From JAVBLY01 sp031553035 (GTDB lineage: Bacteria > Bacillota > Clostridia > Peptostreptococcales > Anaerovoracaceae): a DNA stretch of 61,576 nt. Shown here piece after piece: positions 8,765 to 16,884 of this stretch. Under the pieces are notes generated by a model. The model was not told where the DNA came from and did no database searches. It saw only the letters and a program-made list of their open reading frames with translations. The number at the start of each line of letters is the position of its first letter. The first letter of the stretch is position 1. Made by a program: the position numbers and the translations under genes. The stretch lies in the NCBI GenBank assembly GCA_031553035.1, contig JAVBLY010000010.1, forward strand, positions 1 through 61,576, written 5' to 3'.

Positions 8765-9892
8765 TCACTGATCTAAATCTTCGAATTCAGTTTCCCACTC
8801 GAGATCTTTCACAAGGTCCCGGGTGGCATTCTTTTTGTGGGCGGCATAAAGCTGGGTTGTAGTGATATTATCGTGGCTTAATAGGGCCTGAACGTCGTAA
8901 ATGGAATGACCCCGCTCGATAAGGGAGGTAGCGGTTGTAGCCCTTAATTTATGAGGGCTGTAGCCCGAATCTCTTCCTGTTCCCAGAGCGATGCTTGTGT
9001 ATTTTTTTACAATCTGCCTGATCTGCCGCTCGGTCATTCTCTTTCCCTGAAGTGACAAAAATAGTGCATCCCCTTCTTCGGGGATCTTTTCGTGATCTTT
9101 TCGTTCATTTTCAAGATAGTCTTTAAGGACTTGCATGACGGAATTGTTCAGGGGCATCATCGCTTCCTTTCCCCTTTTTCTGTATATCTTGAACTCCCCT
9201 CTTCCCATATTAAACGAAGAAACGTTGAGCTGCTGAAGTTCCGAAAGTCTAAGTCCGTATGTTATGAATAGGACCAGCATGGCTTTGTCTCTTTTTTTCG
9301 TCTTTTGCCAGAACTGCTTTTCCTTCTTCGTGAGACCTTCTCCGTTTGAAACCGCATCCAGCATGATCATCACTTCGTTGTCCTGGAGGGCTTTGATCTC
9401 CTTATCCCCGGCTTTTGGCAGCTTTATGGGGTCAAAGCCGTCTGTTATGTTCTTTTCCATCAATTCGTCTCTGTAGAGATATTTGAACATGACTGAAACA
9501 GAGGACCTTTTGCGGGCCAGGGTTTTATTGTCGTTTTCGTAGATATATATGCCGTTTTCTTTCTCGACTTTGTAGCGACGGCAGTAGTCAAGATAGTGAT
9601 TGACGTCCCTGGCCTTGATCTGTCTGAAATCCGCTATGGAAATGTCAGCTGTTTCCCTTGCAATCACAAGTCCCGATTCTTTAATGAGATAATCCATGAA
9701 GAACTTGATATCTCTAAGATAAGCAAGTCTGCTCATGGGCAGAACATTGCCTTTGAGATATATAAAAAAGCCTTTTAGAAACTTAGGCAGATCTTCCTGG
9801 ACAACTTCACACTGCTCGATGATCTCCTGCTCTTTCATTATGATATTGTCCGGTTTGTCGCTTTTATTATGTATTCGTATCTCTTTAGCCAC
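8765..9892 (-). CDS. tyrosine recombinase, XerS/XerC-like
   Basis: This 375-residue protein starts at GTG 9892 with an AGGAG site. An N-terminal SAM-like core-binding domain (residues about 30-160) precedes the catalytic domain (about 185-370). Catalytic residues are visible: Arg in GLRLSELQQLN, Lys in RKRGKEAM, His/Arg in SPHKLRATTAT, the late His in LLSHDNITTTQ and the Tyr nucleophile in QLYAAH. The arrangement and length recall the single-recombinase XerS type and larger Xer-like proteins, so chromosome dimer resolution is possible. It lies at the 3' end of the mutS-mutL-miaA block, 60 bp after miaA, with no phage genes nearby, which argues against a prophage integrase. Confidence 0.85.
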   Translation of the reverse strand: MAKEIRIHNKSDKPDNIIMKEQEIIEQCEVVQEDLPKFLKGFFIYLKGNVLPMSRLAYLRDIKFFMDYLIKESGLVIARETADISIADFRQIKARDVNHYLDYCRRYKVEKENGIYIYENDNKTLARKRSSVSVMFKYLYRDELMEKNITDGFDPIKLPKAGDKEIKALQDNEVMIMLDAVSNGEGLTKKEKQFWQKTKKRDKAMLVLFITYGLRLSELQQLNVSSFNMGRGEFKIYRKRGKEAMMPLNNSVMQVLKDYLENERKDHEKIPEEGDALFLSLQGKRMTERQIRQIVKKYTSIALGTGRDSGYSPHKLRATTATSLIERGHSIYDVQALLSHDNITTTQLYAAHKKNATRDLVKDLEWETEFEDLDQ

Positions 9893-9953
9893 GGCATCTC
9901 CTGTTTAGTTGTGTAATACATTATTCAACTATTCCTAAAATATATTATACACC

Positions 9954-10910
9954 TTATTGGTTGCCTGTTTGATACAGAAATGTTTCGATGACTTTACAGA
10001 TATAGGTAAGAACTTCTTCTTTTGATCCGTAATCAGATAGATTGAACCGATGTGCATCAGGATACCTGTTGAACCAGGTGATCTGGCGCTTTGCATAACG
10101 CCTGCTGTTCCTCTTGGTAAGATAAATCGCATGATCAAGATCGTACTCACCGTCAATAAAACCGGCAATTTCCTTATATCCAATGCCTTTCATAGAAATA
10201 TTCTCATTAGAAAGACCCGAATCCTTGAGATCTTCTACTTCCCGGACCAATCCTGATTCGAGAAGAATGTCTACCCGGCTGTTTATTCGGTCATACAGCT
10301 CTTCCCTGTCCCTATTTAGAAAAATAATTATCGGATTCATCAGCTTATTCGGTTTGAATGATTCTTCAAAGCTTCTAAGACTGCTTTCACCATCAGATGT
10401 CTCGATAAGTTCCAGTGCCCTGATAACACGTTTCAGATTATTTGGATGGAGCCTCTTGGCTGCCTCCGGATCCTGTTTTTCCAGCATTTTATGAAGATGG
10501 TCATTACCAAGAAGGTCAGCTTCCCTTTCCAGTTTTTTTCGGATATGATCCTGTTTTCCTGTGTGGGAAAAATCCATGTCGTAAATGAGAGAGTTTACAT
10601 AAAGACCTGTACCTCCTGCGATTACCGGGGTTACATCTCTGTCAAACAGACTGTTAATAACATCAGCCGCCATTTTTTGATATTCAGCTACTGAAAAGTC
10701 GGTTTTTGGATCGATTATGTCTATAAGATGGTGTTTTGCCTGAGAAAGCTCTTCTTCTGTGGGTTTTGCGCTGCCGATATCAAAGCCTTTGTAGATCTGC
10801 ATAGAATCGGCAGAAACTATCTCTCCGCCGCAATGCTTTGCGATTTCTATTGCATATTCAGTCTTTCCAACGGCTGTAGGTCCTACGATAATGATAGATT
10901 TTCTGTCCAT
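9954..10910 (-). CDS. miaA: tRNA dimethylallyltransferase
   Basis: This 318-residue protein transfers dimethylallyl groups to A37 of tRNAs that read UNN codons, using DMAPP made from the pathway fed by dxs/ispA in this same block. The P-loop is IIVGPTAVGKTEYA at the N-terminus. Other signatures are VSADSMQIYKGFDIGSAKP, AGGTGLYVNSLIYD, HPNNLKRVIRALE and the C-terminal KRNSRRYAKRQITWFNR. It lies 15 bp downstream of mutL on the same strand, a widespread mutL-miaA order. Confidence 0.97.
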   Translation of the reverse strand: MDRKSIIIVGPTAVGKTEYAIEIAKHCGGEIVSADSMQIYKGFDIGSAKPTEEELSQAKHHLIDIIDPKTDFSVAEYQKMAADVINSLFDRDVTPVIAGGTGLYVNSLIYDMDFSHTGKQDHIRKKLEREADLLGNDHLHKMLEKQDPEAAKRLHPNNLKRVIRALELIETSDGESSLRSFEESFKPNKLMNPIIIFLNRDREELYDRINSRVDILLESGLVREVEDLKDSGLSNENISMKGIGYKEIAGFIDGEYDLDHAIYLTKRNSRRYAKRQITWFNRYPDAHRFNLSDYGSKEEVLTYICKVIETFLYQTGNQ

Positions 10911-10925
10911 GTGTTTACCTTTTAC

Positions 10926-12734
10926 CTAAACTCTTCTGAACAGCTTTTCCACATCGTATTTAGAGAGCTTGACGAAGACAGGTCTGCCGTGAGGACAGGA
11001 AAACGGGTTATCACATTTACTGAGATCTCCTAGGAGAGCTTGTATTTCAGCAGGTTTCAGCAGTTGATTTGCTTTGACCGACGCTTTGCATGATCTTTGA
11101 ATCAATTTTTCTATAGCTTTGTCATTTTCCGGGGCCTTATTATTGATATTCTCGATTATATCCTTTACCATGTCCTCAGCTTCGGCAAAAGAAATAAAAG
11201 CAGGAACGGCTTTGATTATTATGGACTTGTCACCAAAGATCTCAGCGTCATATCCAAGTTCATTTACGAACTCAAGCCATGATTCAATGTCCGCCATCAA
11301 AGCTGCCGAAACATTGATAACAATAGGCTTTAGGATTTGTTGAATCAACTTGTCACTGTCATGGAACTGCTTCAAAAACTGTTCATAATGGACTCTTTCA
11401 TGGGCCGCATGCTGATCGATTATATAGAATATATCTTCGTCTGTAGCCAGTATATATGTGGCGAAAATAGACCCCATGACATTAAGGCTGCTTATGTTCG
11501 GCTCATCGTATTTTCTCGGTTCCGGTTCGGCGACTTTCGTTTCATAAGTTACTTTTTCTTTTAGTTTTTCATTTTTGTATTCATTTTTTGAATTAGTTGA
11601 CATTAACGATTTTATGTTAACCTGTTCGATTTTTTCTGTTTTGTGATTCAAATTCGGTTCACCGGATTTTTTCTCTGGTTCAACTTTGAATATATTTTGT
11701 TTCGGCAGTTTTTTCGGTTTTGAATCCAAAATATCAGGGATCGCTTCTTTCGTTTTCAGCCTGCTGTATATTGCCTGATAAATAAAATTGCTCAAAATCG
11801 GCTGTTCATTGAATCTGACTTCTGTCTTTGCAGGATGGACATTGACGTCCAACTTCTCAGGATCGATCTCAAGGAACACATAAGCTATGGGATACCGCCC
11901 TTCGAACAGAAACTCTTCATACCCCTTGGAAATTGCGTTTTCAATGGTTTTGCTGTTTACCACCCTGCCGTTTACAAAATATATCTGGCTCTTTCGGGTT
12001 TTCTTCGTATGGCTCGAAGGCGAAACATATGCATGAATTCCGTAGCTTCCGGCCTGCTCCTTGATCTCAAGCAGGTCATCTTTTTCTTCCGTACCGTAGA
12101 CCTGAAATATATTACTTAAAACATCTCCTTTTCCGTTTGTGGAAAAGAGAATATTGTCACTATTGATCAGTTTTATCTTGATATTAGGATATGCAATTGC
12201 TATTCTGCTGATCATATCTATGATCTTTGTGCTTTCGGCCCGGTCAGACTTCATGAATTTGAGCCTTGCAGGAGTGTTGAAATAAAGGTCTTTCACAAGG
12301 ATCGTCGTTCCGGTCCTTGCACCGATATCTTTTTTCTCGATAAGCTCTCCGCCTTCTATATAAACCGATGTCCCTACTCTCTTGTCGTCGGTCATGGTGA
12401 TCATCTCTACTTTTGATACTGCAGCTATACTGGTCAGGGCCTCGCCTCTGAATCCCAGCGTTTTTATTCTGTCCAGATCATCTTCCGCTGAGATTTTGCT
12501 GGTTGCATGCGGCAGGAATGCAAGCTCCACCTGCTCTTCGGGAATACCGGATCCATTATCAGTCACCCTGATTGACGTCCTGCCGCCGTCTTTAATTTCA
12601 ATAGTTATTGAGTCAGCGCCTGCATCAATGGAGTTTTCAACCAGTTCTTTGACGACAGAAACAGGACCGGTCACTACTTCACCAGCAGCTATTTTATCAG
12701 AAACTTGTTTTGGTAATTGGATTATCTTATTCAT
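10926..12734 (-). CDS. mutL: DNA mismatch repair protein MutL
   Basis: This 602-residue protein has the N-terminal GHKL ATPase (VVKELVENSIDAGA, DNGSGIPEEQ, GFRGEALTSI). A variable linker spans about residues 340-420. The C-terminal dimerisation/endonuclease domain carries DQHAAHERVHYE, matching the DQHA(X)2E(X)4E nuclease motif, plus SCKASVKA and FSCPHGRP. MutL here should therefore nick DNA, as expected for bacteria without MutH. The start ATG overlaps the doc stop by 8 bp, and its ribosome site (GAGGAAG) lies inside the doc coding sequence, so mutL translation is coupled to the toxin gene. Confidence 0.97.
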   Translation of the reverse strand: MNKIIQLPKQVSDKIAAGEVVTGPVSVVKELVENSIDAGADSITIEIKDGGRTSIRVTDNGSGIPEEQVELAFLPHATSKISAEDDLDRIKTLGFRGEALTSIAAVSKVEMITMTDDKRVGTSVYIEGGELIEKKDIGARTGTTILVKDLYFNTPARLKFMKSDRAESTKIIDMISRIAIAYPNIKIKLINSDNILFSTNGKGDVLSNIFQVYGTEEKDDLLEIKEQAGSYGIHAYVSPSSHTKKTRKSQIYFVNGRVVNSKTIENAISKGYEEFLFEGRYPIAYVFLEIDPEKLDVNVHPAKTEVRFNEQPILSNFIYQAIYSRLKTKEAIPDILDSKPKKLPKQNIFKVEPEKKSGEPNLNHKTEKIEQVNIKSLMSTNSKNEYKNEKLKEKVTYETKVAEPEPRKYDEPNISSLNVMGSIFATYILATDEDIFYIIDQHAAHERVHYEQFLKQFHDSDKLIQQILKPIVINVSAALMADIESWLEFVNELGYDAEIFGDKSIIIKAVPAFISFAEAEDMVKDIIENINNKAPENDKAIEKLIQRSCKASVKANQLLKPAEIQALLGDLSKCDNPFSCPHGRPVFVKLSKYDVEKLFRRV

Positions 12735-13113
12735 TTTCTTCCTCGTGAGATTTTATCCATTTTATTATAGAATCAGCATCGTATTTACCTTCTGTTGTAT
12801 CTATAGCCAACTCGATAAGCTCCTTTTGTGTAAAACTTATGTTAATACCGTTTAGCTCAAGCAAAACAAGCATTGAAAAAATTCCGATTCTTTTATTCCC
12901 ATCGATAAAAGCATGATTTCTTATCAAGGAAAACATTTGTCTAGCTATTTTTTCTTCTATTTCCGGATAGAGATCTTCTCCTTTAAATGTGGCATAAGCG
13001 TGATATATCGAAGATTCGAGAAGTCCTTTATCACGGATTCCATCTTTTCCTCCGGTTTTTTCGATAAGTAAACTATGCAGATGAATGACTTGTTCGATAT
13101 CAAGTGTGATCAT
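12727..13113 (-). CDS. doc: Doc-type toxin (death-on-curing, Fic fold)
   Basis: This 128-residue protein carries the Doc/Fic core as NHAFIDGNKRIG near residue 67. The Lys after GN is the Doc variant; Doc phosphorylates and inactivates EF-Tu, whereas typical Fic enzymes carry Gly there and AMPylate. The N-terminal IEQVIHLHSLLIEKTGG and GIRDKGLLESSIYHAYATF match the Doc family. It overlaps phd by 4 bp upstream and mutL by 8 bp downstream. All core residues are intact, so the gene looks functional. Confidence 0.9.
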   Translation of the reverse strand: MITLDIEQVIHLHSLLIEKTGGKDGIRDKGLLESSIYHAYATFKGEDLYPEIEEKIARQMFSLIRNHAFIDGNKRIGIFSMLVLLELNGINISFTQKELIELAIDTTEGKYDADSIIKWIKSHEEENE

Positions 13114-13352
13114 TTTGCTAGTTCTTTCATAGCTTCCATATTATCATCCAGAATTCTATCGGCTATCTTATCAAGCCTGTCAAACTCGGCTTTTTCCATC
13201 TGTTCATAACGAGATATATCCAACACAACATAACGTGGAGAATTGTTTTTAAGAATAACAACTTTCCCATTCTCATCAACTTGTCTTGCAATTTTTGAAA
13301 AATTTTGATTGGCTTCGGTTAGGGACGCCATTGCATTACTGTTAATTATCAT
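13110..13352 (-). CDS. phd: Phd/YefM-family antitoxin
   Basis: This 80-residue protein has an N-terminal Phd/YefM DNA-binding domain (ASLTEANQNFSKIARQVDENG ... VILKNNSPRYVVLDISRYEQM), followed by a short helical tail (RILDDNMEAMKELAK) expected to bind and neutralise Doc. It starts at ATG 13352 with a GAGGTG site. Known Phd proteins also repress their own promoter, with Doc as corepressor at low ratios. A promoter is visible just upstream (13372-13400). Confidence 0.9.
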   Translation of the reverse strand: MIINSNAMASLTEANQNFSKIARQVDENGKVVILKNNSPRYVVLDISRYEQMEKAEFDRLDKIADRILDDNMEAMKELAK

Positions 13353-13371
13353 AAATCATCACCTCTTATAT

Positions 13372-13400
13372 ATTATACGACGGCATTAGGATATATACAA
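13372..13400 (-). promoter_or_regulatory. sigma-A-like promoter of phd-doc(-mutL)
   Basis: On the minus strand a -35 TTGTAT (13395-13400) and a consensus -10 TATAAT (13372-13377) are 17 bp apart. They sit in the 105-bp gap between mutS and phd. Because no terminator is seen between doc and mutL, this promoter should also feed mutL and miaA. A specific Phd operator palindrome was not identified. Confidence 0.65.
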
Positions 13401-13457
13401 CCTATCATAGATACTATTTTAGAATGAATTTGACTTCGATGCCACTTCCTCATCCGA

Positions 13458-16076
13458 TCATTCCTTGCCTGCTGCATCCTTAAGCTTTTCAAGTATTGCC
13501 AGGGCTTCCGAAGGTTTTACTTCCATTAGATCAAGCGCCTTCAGCTCTTCAACTACAGGATTCGGTGCAAATCCGAAGAATGACAGCTGTTCTGCGGGAA
13601 CCTTGTCATTAGAAGCAGTGCTTACATTCACTGTCACTTCCTGTTTTTCGTCCTCCAGCTGCTCTAGTTTATGCTGTGCATTCAGAAGAAGTTCTTTAGG
13701 AACACCAGCAAGTTTGGCAACATGGATACCGTAACTTCTACTGGCGCTGCCTTCTACGATCTTGTGAAGAAATACGATCTCTCCCTTGTCGTCGCTGACA
13801 TCAACATTGAGGTTTTTGAATCCGGGAAGTGAATCTTCAAGGATCGTAAGTTCCTGATAATGTGTGGCGAACATTGTGCGGACTTTTGAACCGACTGATG
13901 TAAGATGCTCGACCACTGCCCAGGCAATGGAAAGACCGTCGTAGGTGCTTGTTCCCCTACCTATTTCATCGAGGATTATGAGGCTGTTTTCCGTAGCCGT
14001 ATTTAATATATATGCAAGTTCACTCATTTCCACATAGAAAGTACTCTCGCCCTGTGCAAGATTGTCAGAGGCACCGATCCTTGTGTAGATCCTGTCCGTG
14101 ACACCGATCTCAGCCCTGTCCGCCGGCACAAAACTCCCTGCCTGTGCCATTAAGACTATAAGTGCCGTCTGCCGCATATATGTGGATTTACCGGCCATAT
14201 TGGGACCGGTTATAAGCAGCATTGAACTGCCCGATTTGTCCATATAAGTATCGTTGGGAACGAATACTGAGTCCTTCATAGTCTGTTCTATTACTGGATG
14301 GCGTCCTTTTTCTATGAGTATCTTCTCATCATCACTTACGGAAGGTTTGATATATCCCAGTTTGCTGCCCACTTCGGCAAATGATGTGAGCACGTCCAAT
14401 TCGGCAAGAGCATAAGACGTTTTCTGTAGTTCCTCTATAAAAGAACTCAAATATTCTCGAAGTTCAGTGAATATCTCGTACTCCATCTGATTGATCTTGG
14501 TTTCGGCATTAAGGACCTTGGATTCCACTTCCTTGAGCTCCGGCGTTATGTATCTTTCCGAATTGACCAGGGTCTGTTTTCTTATGTAATCTTCAGGAAC
14601 CAGATCCATGTTCGATTTGGTAATGTCTATGTAGTAGCCGAAAACCTTATTGAACCGGACTTTGAGATTCTTGATACCGGTTCGTTCCCGTTCGATATTT
14701 TCAAGAGAAGCTATCCACTGCTGGCCGCCCTTGATTGAATCCTTCAGTTCATCCAGATCTTCGCTGTATCCTTCTTTGATAAGCCCGCCTTCTTTGATTA
14801 CAAACGGCGGATCCTCAACGATAGCATTATCAATATTTTCGTAGATTTCGGCAAATACTGAAATACTGTCGTTTATCTCTCTGATCTTATGAACTTCTTC
14901 GATCTCTGTCAGTTCATCCTTGATCTCGGGAAGAACTCCAACCGAATTTCGCAGTGCGATCAGATCTTTTCCGTTGGCATTGCCGTATGAAAGCCTGCCT
15001 GAAAGCCGTTCTATATCATAAACTTTTTTAAGATGTTCTTTGATGTGGTTTCGTGACAGGATCTCATCTGTCAGAATTTCAACCGCATCCAGCCTTTTAT
15101 TGATCACCTGGGAGTTGATTAACGGCTCTCTGAGCCATTTTTTCATGGTTCTTGAGCCCATGGCCGTATGCGTCTTATCGAGGACCCCTAAAAGCGATCC
15201 CTTTACTTCTTTATCATATAAAGTTTCCGTCAGTTCCAGATTTCTTATGCTGGCTCTGTCCAGCGACATATGTTCACTGAGATCATATATGTTAAGCCTG
15301 TTTATATGTCCTAATGTCTGCTTCTGAGTTTCACGTAAATAGGAAAAAAGACCAAACAGGCTCTTTGACAAGGAAAAAGTATCCGCAAGCCCCAGGCCCT
15401 TCAGCGAATTGACGTTAAACTGGGAATAAAGCATCCTCTTGCCCGACTCGTCTTCATATGAACGGTCAGCAATAAAATTGATGTATGCACCTGTATTCTC
15501 GCTTATGTATTTATCTATTTCGCCATCTTCTTCCGATTTTGAGAGGAGTATTTCCTTGGCGCTGATCCTGACCAGTTCGTTTATAAGAGTGGTCAGAGAA
15601 TTTTTGCCTGTTATCTGAACTCCGTTCAGCTCGCCTGTTGATATATCACAGTAGCTCAGTCCTATGCCGTCTTCATTAACCCAGACCGAAGCGAGATAAT
15701 TGTTCTCCTGCTCCTTGAGCATTGAACCGTTAGTCAGAGTTCCGGGAGTTACCACCTGGATGACTTCTCTTTTCACTATGCCTTTGGCCTCTTTAGGGTC
15801 TTCTACCTGTTCGCAGATAGCGACTTTGTAGCCATTTGCGACCATTTTGGCAAGATAACTGTCAACTGCATGGTACGGAATCCCGCATAACGGCGCTTTT
15901 TCGTTTTCCACACCGGCATTTTTCTTGGTAAGAGTGATCTCAAGGACTTTCGAGGCGGTTACAGCGTCATCGTAGAACATCTCATAAAAATCTCCGAGCC
16001 TATAGAACAATATGCAGTCCTGATACTGATTTTTTATTTCCATATATTGTTCCATCATGGGGGTGAGTTTAGCCAT
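13458..16076 (-). CDS. mutS: DNA mismatch repair protein MutS
   Basis: This 872-residue protein has the usual MutS1 domains. The mismatch-reading motif is GDFYEMFYDDA (Phe-x-Glu) near residue 30. Connector, lever and clamp domains follow. The ATPase has Walker A ITGPNMAGKSTYMRQ, Walker B SLIILDEIGRGTSTYDG and a signature-type TFYVEMSELA segment. It recognises mispairs and recruits MutL. It starts 1 bp after the tlyA stop, so it is in the same transcript as the upstream genes. The order mutS-mutL is interrupted here only by the Phd-Doc pair. Confidence 0.97.
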   Translation of the reverse strand: MAKLTPMMEQYMEIKNQYQDCILFYRLGDFYEMFYDDAVTASKVLEITLTKKNAGVENEKAPLCGIPYHAVDSYLAKMVANGYKVAICEQVEDPKEAKGIVKREVIQVVTPGTLTNGSMLKEQENNYLASVWVNEDGIGLSYCDISTGELNGVQITGKNSLTTLINELVRISAKEILLSKSEEDGEIDKYISENTGAYINFIADRSYEDESGKRMLYSQFNVNSLKGLGLADTFSLSKSLFGLFSYLRETQKQTLGHINRLNIYDLSEHMSLDRASIRNLELTETLYDKEVKGSLLGVLDKTHTAMGSRTMKKWLREPLINSQVINKRLDAVEILTDEILSRNHIKEHLKKVYDIERLSGRLSYGNANGKDLIALRNSVGVLPEIKDELTEIEEVHKIREINDSISVFAEIYENIDNAIVEDPPFVIKEGGLIKEGYSEDLDELKDSIKGGQQWIASLENIERERTGIKNLKVRFNKVFGYYIDITKSNMDLVPEDYIRKQTLVNSERYITPELKEVESKVLNAETKINQMEYEIFTELREYLSSFIEELQKTSYALAELDVLTSFAEVGSKLGYIKPSVSDDEKILIEKGRHPVIEQTMKDSVFVPNDTYMDKSGSSMLLITGPNMAGKSTYMRQTALIVLMAQAGSFVPADRAEIGVTDRIYTRIGASDNLAQGESTFYVEMSELAYILNTATENSLIILDEIGRGTSTYDGLSIAWAVVEHLTSVGSKVRTMFATHYQELTILEDSLPGFKNLNVDVSDDKGEIVFLHKIVEGSASRSYGIHVAKLAGVPKELLLNAQHKLEQLEDEKQEVTVNVSTASNDKVPAEQLSFFGFAPNPVVEELKALDLMEVKPSEALAILEKLKDAAGKE

Positions 16077-16077
16077 T

Positions 16078-16884
16078 TTAGCTGTTTTCCTTTGGTTTTC
16101 TATTTAAGATATCATCTATCATATTATCGGTTATCACTGACTTTGTATCACTTAGTTCCTTTTTCAGCAGAATAAGGTATTCCTGATTGCCTTTGGCTCC
16201 TGTGATCGGTGACTTTGTAAGACTTTCAGCATAAAGATCGTTATCTTCAGCATAAGAGATCACATTTTGAATCACTTGTCTGTGAATTACCGGATCCTTT
16301 ACTATCCCGCCTTTTCCCACCTGTTCCTTGCCGGCTTCGAACTGAGGTTTAACAAGAGCTACTATGGATCCTCCGTCTTTTAGTATCTCAGCTGCTATAG
16401 GAAGTACCAGCTTTAAAGATATAAAAGACACGTCAATGCTTATAAAATCAATGGAATCAGTGATCAGAGCAGTATCCAGATACCTGACATTTGTCCTTTC
16501 CAGATTAACAACTCTTTCGTCGTTTCGAAGTTTCCAGTCAAGCTGACCGTATCCGACGTCGATAGCATATACTTTCGTAGCCCCGTTTTTGAGCATGAAA
16601 TCCGTGAATCCGCCGGTGGAAGCACCTATGTCTACCGTAATATTATTATGTAAATCAAGACCAAATTCTTTTGCAGCACCTTCTAATTTAAGCCCGCCTC
16701 GTCCCACATAAGGACAAATATCCTGAACTACCGAAATTTCTACATCTTCATTAAGTTTTTTTCCTGCTTTATCCTCTCTTTGCCCGTTAACATAAACAAC
16801 TCCCGCCATTATGGATGCGGCAGCTGCCTGTCTTGAGTCTGCTAAACCTTTTCTTAACAGTAAAGTATCAAGTCGCTCTTTCAT
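16078..16884 (-). CDS. tlyA: TlyA-family rRNA 2'-O-methyltransferase
   Basis: This 268-residue protein has an N-terminal S4 RNA-binding domain (MKERLDTLLLRKGLADSRQAA, residues 1-60) and an FtsJ-like methyltransferase domain (VDIGASTGGFTDFML as SAM motif I; SIDVSFISL; VALVKPQFEAG). TlyA enzymes methylate cytidines of 16S and/or 23S rRNA and affect capreomycin sensitivity; the older label is hemolysin A. The stop-start overlap with dxs is 4 bp. In many Clostridia tlyA is followed by nadK-argR-recN; here mutS follows instead. Confidence 0.92.
   Translation of the reverse strand: MKERLDTLLLRKGLADSRQAAAASIMAGVVYVNGQREDKAGKKLNEDVEISVVQDICPYVGRGGLKLEGAAKEFGLDLHNNITVDIGASTGGFTDFMLKNGATKVYAIDVGYGQLDWKLRNDERVVNLERTNVRYLDTALITDSIDFISIDVSFISLKLVLPIAAEILKDGGSIVALVKPQFEAGKEQVGKGGIVKDPVIHRQVIQNVISYAEDNDLYAESLTKSPITGAKGNQEYLILLKKELSDTKSVITDNMIDDILNRKPKENS

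Noticed and set aside
8765..9892. Prophage or integrative element integrase
   Set aside because: No phage, conjugation or attachment-site features are seen near it, and it lies in a conserved housekeeping gene run.
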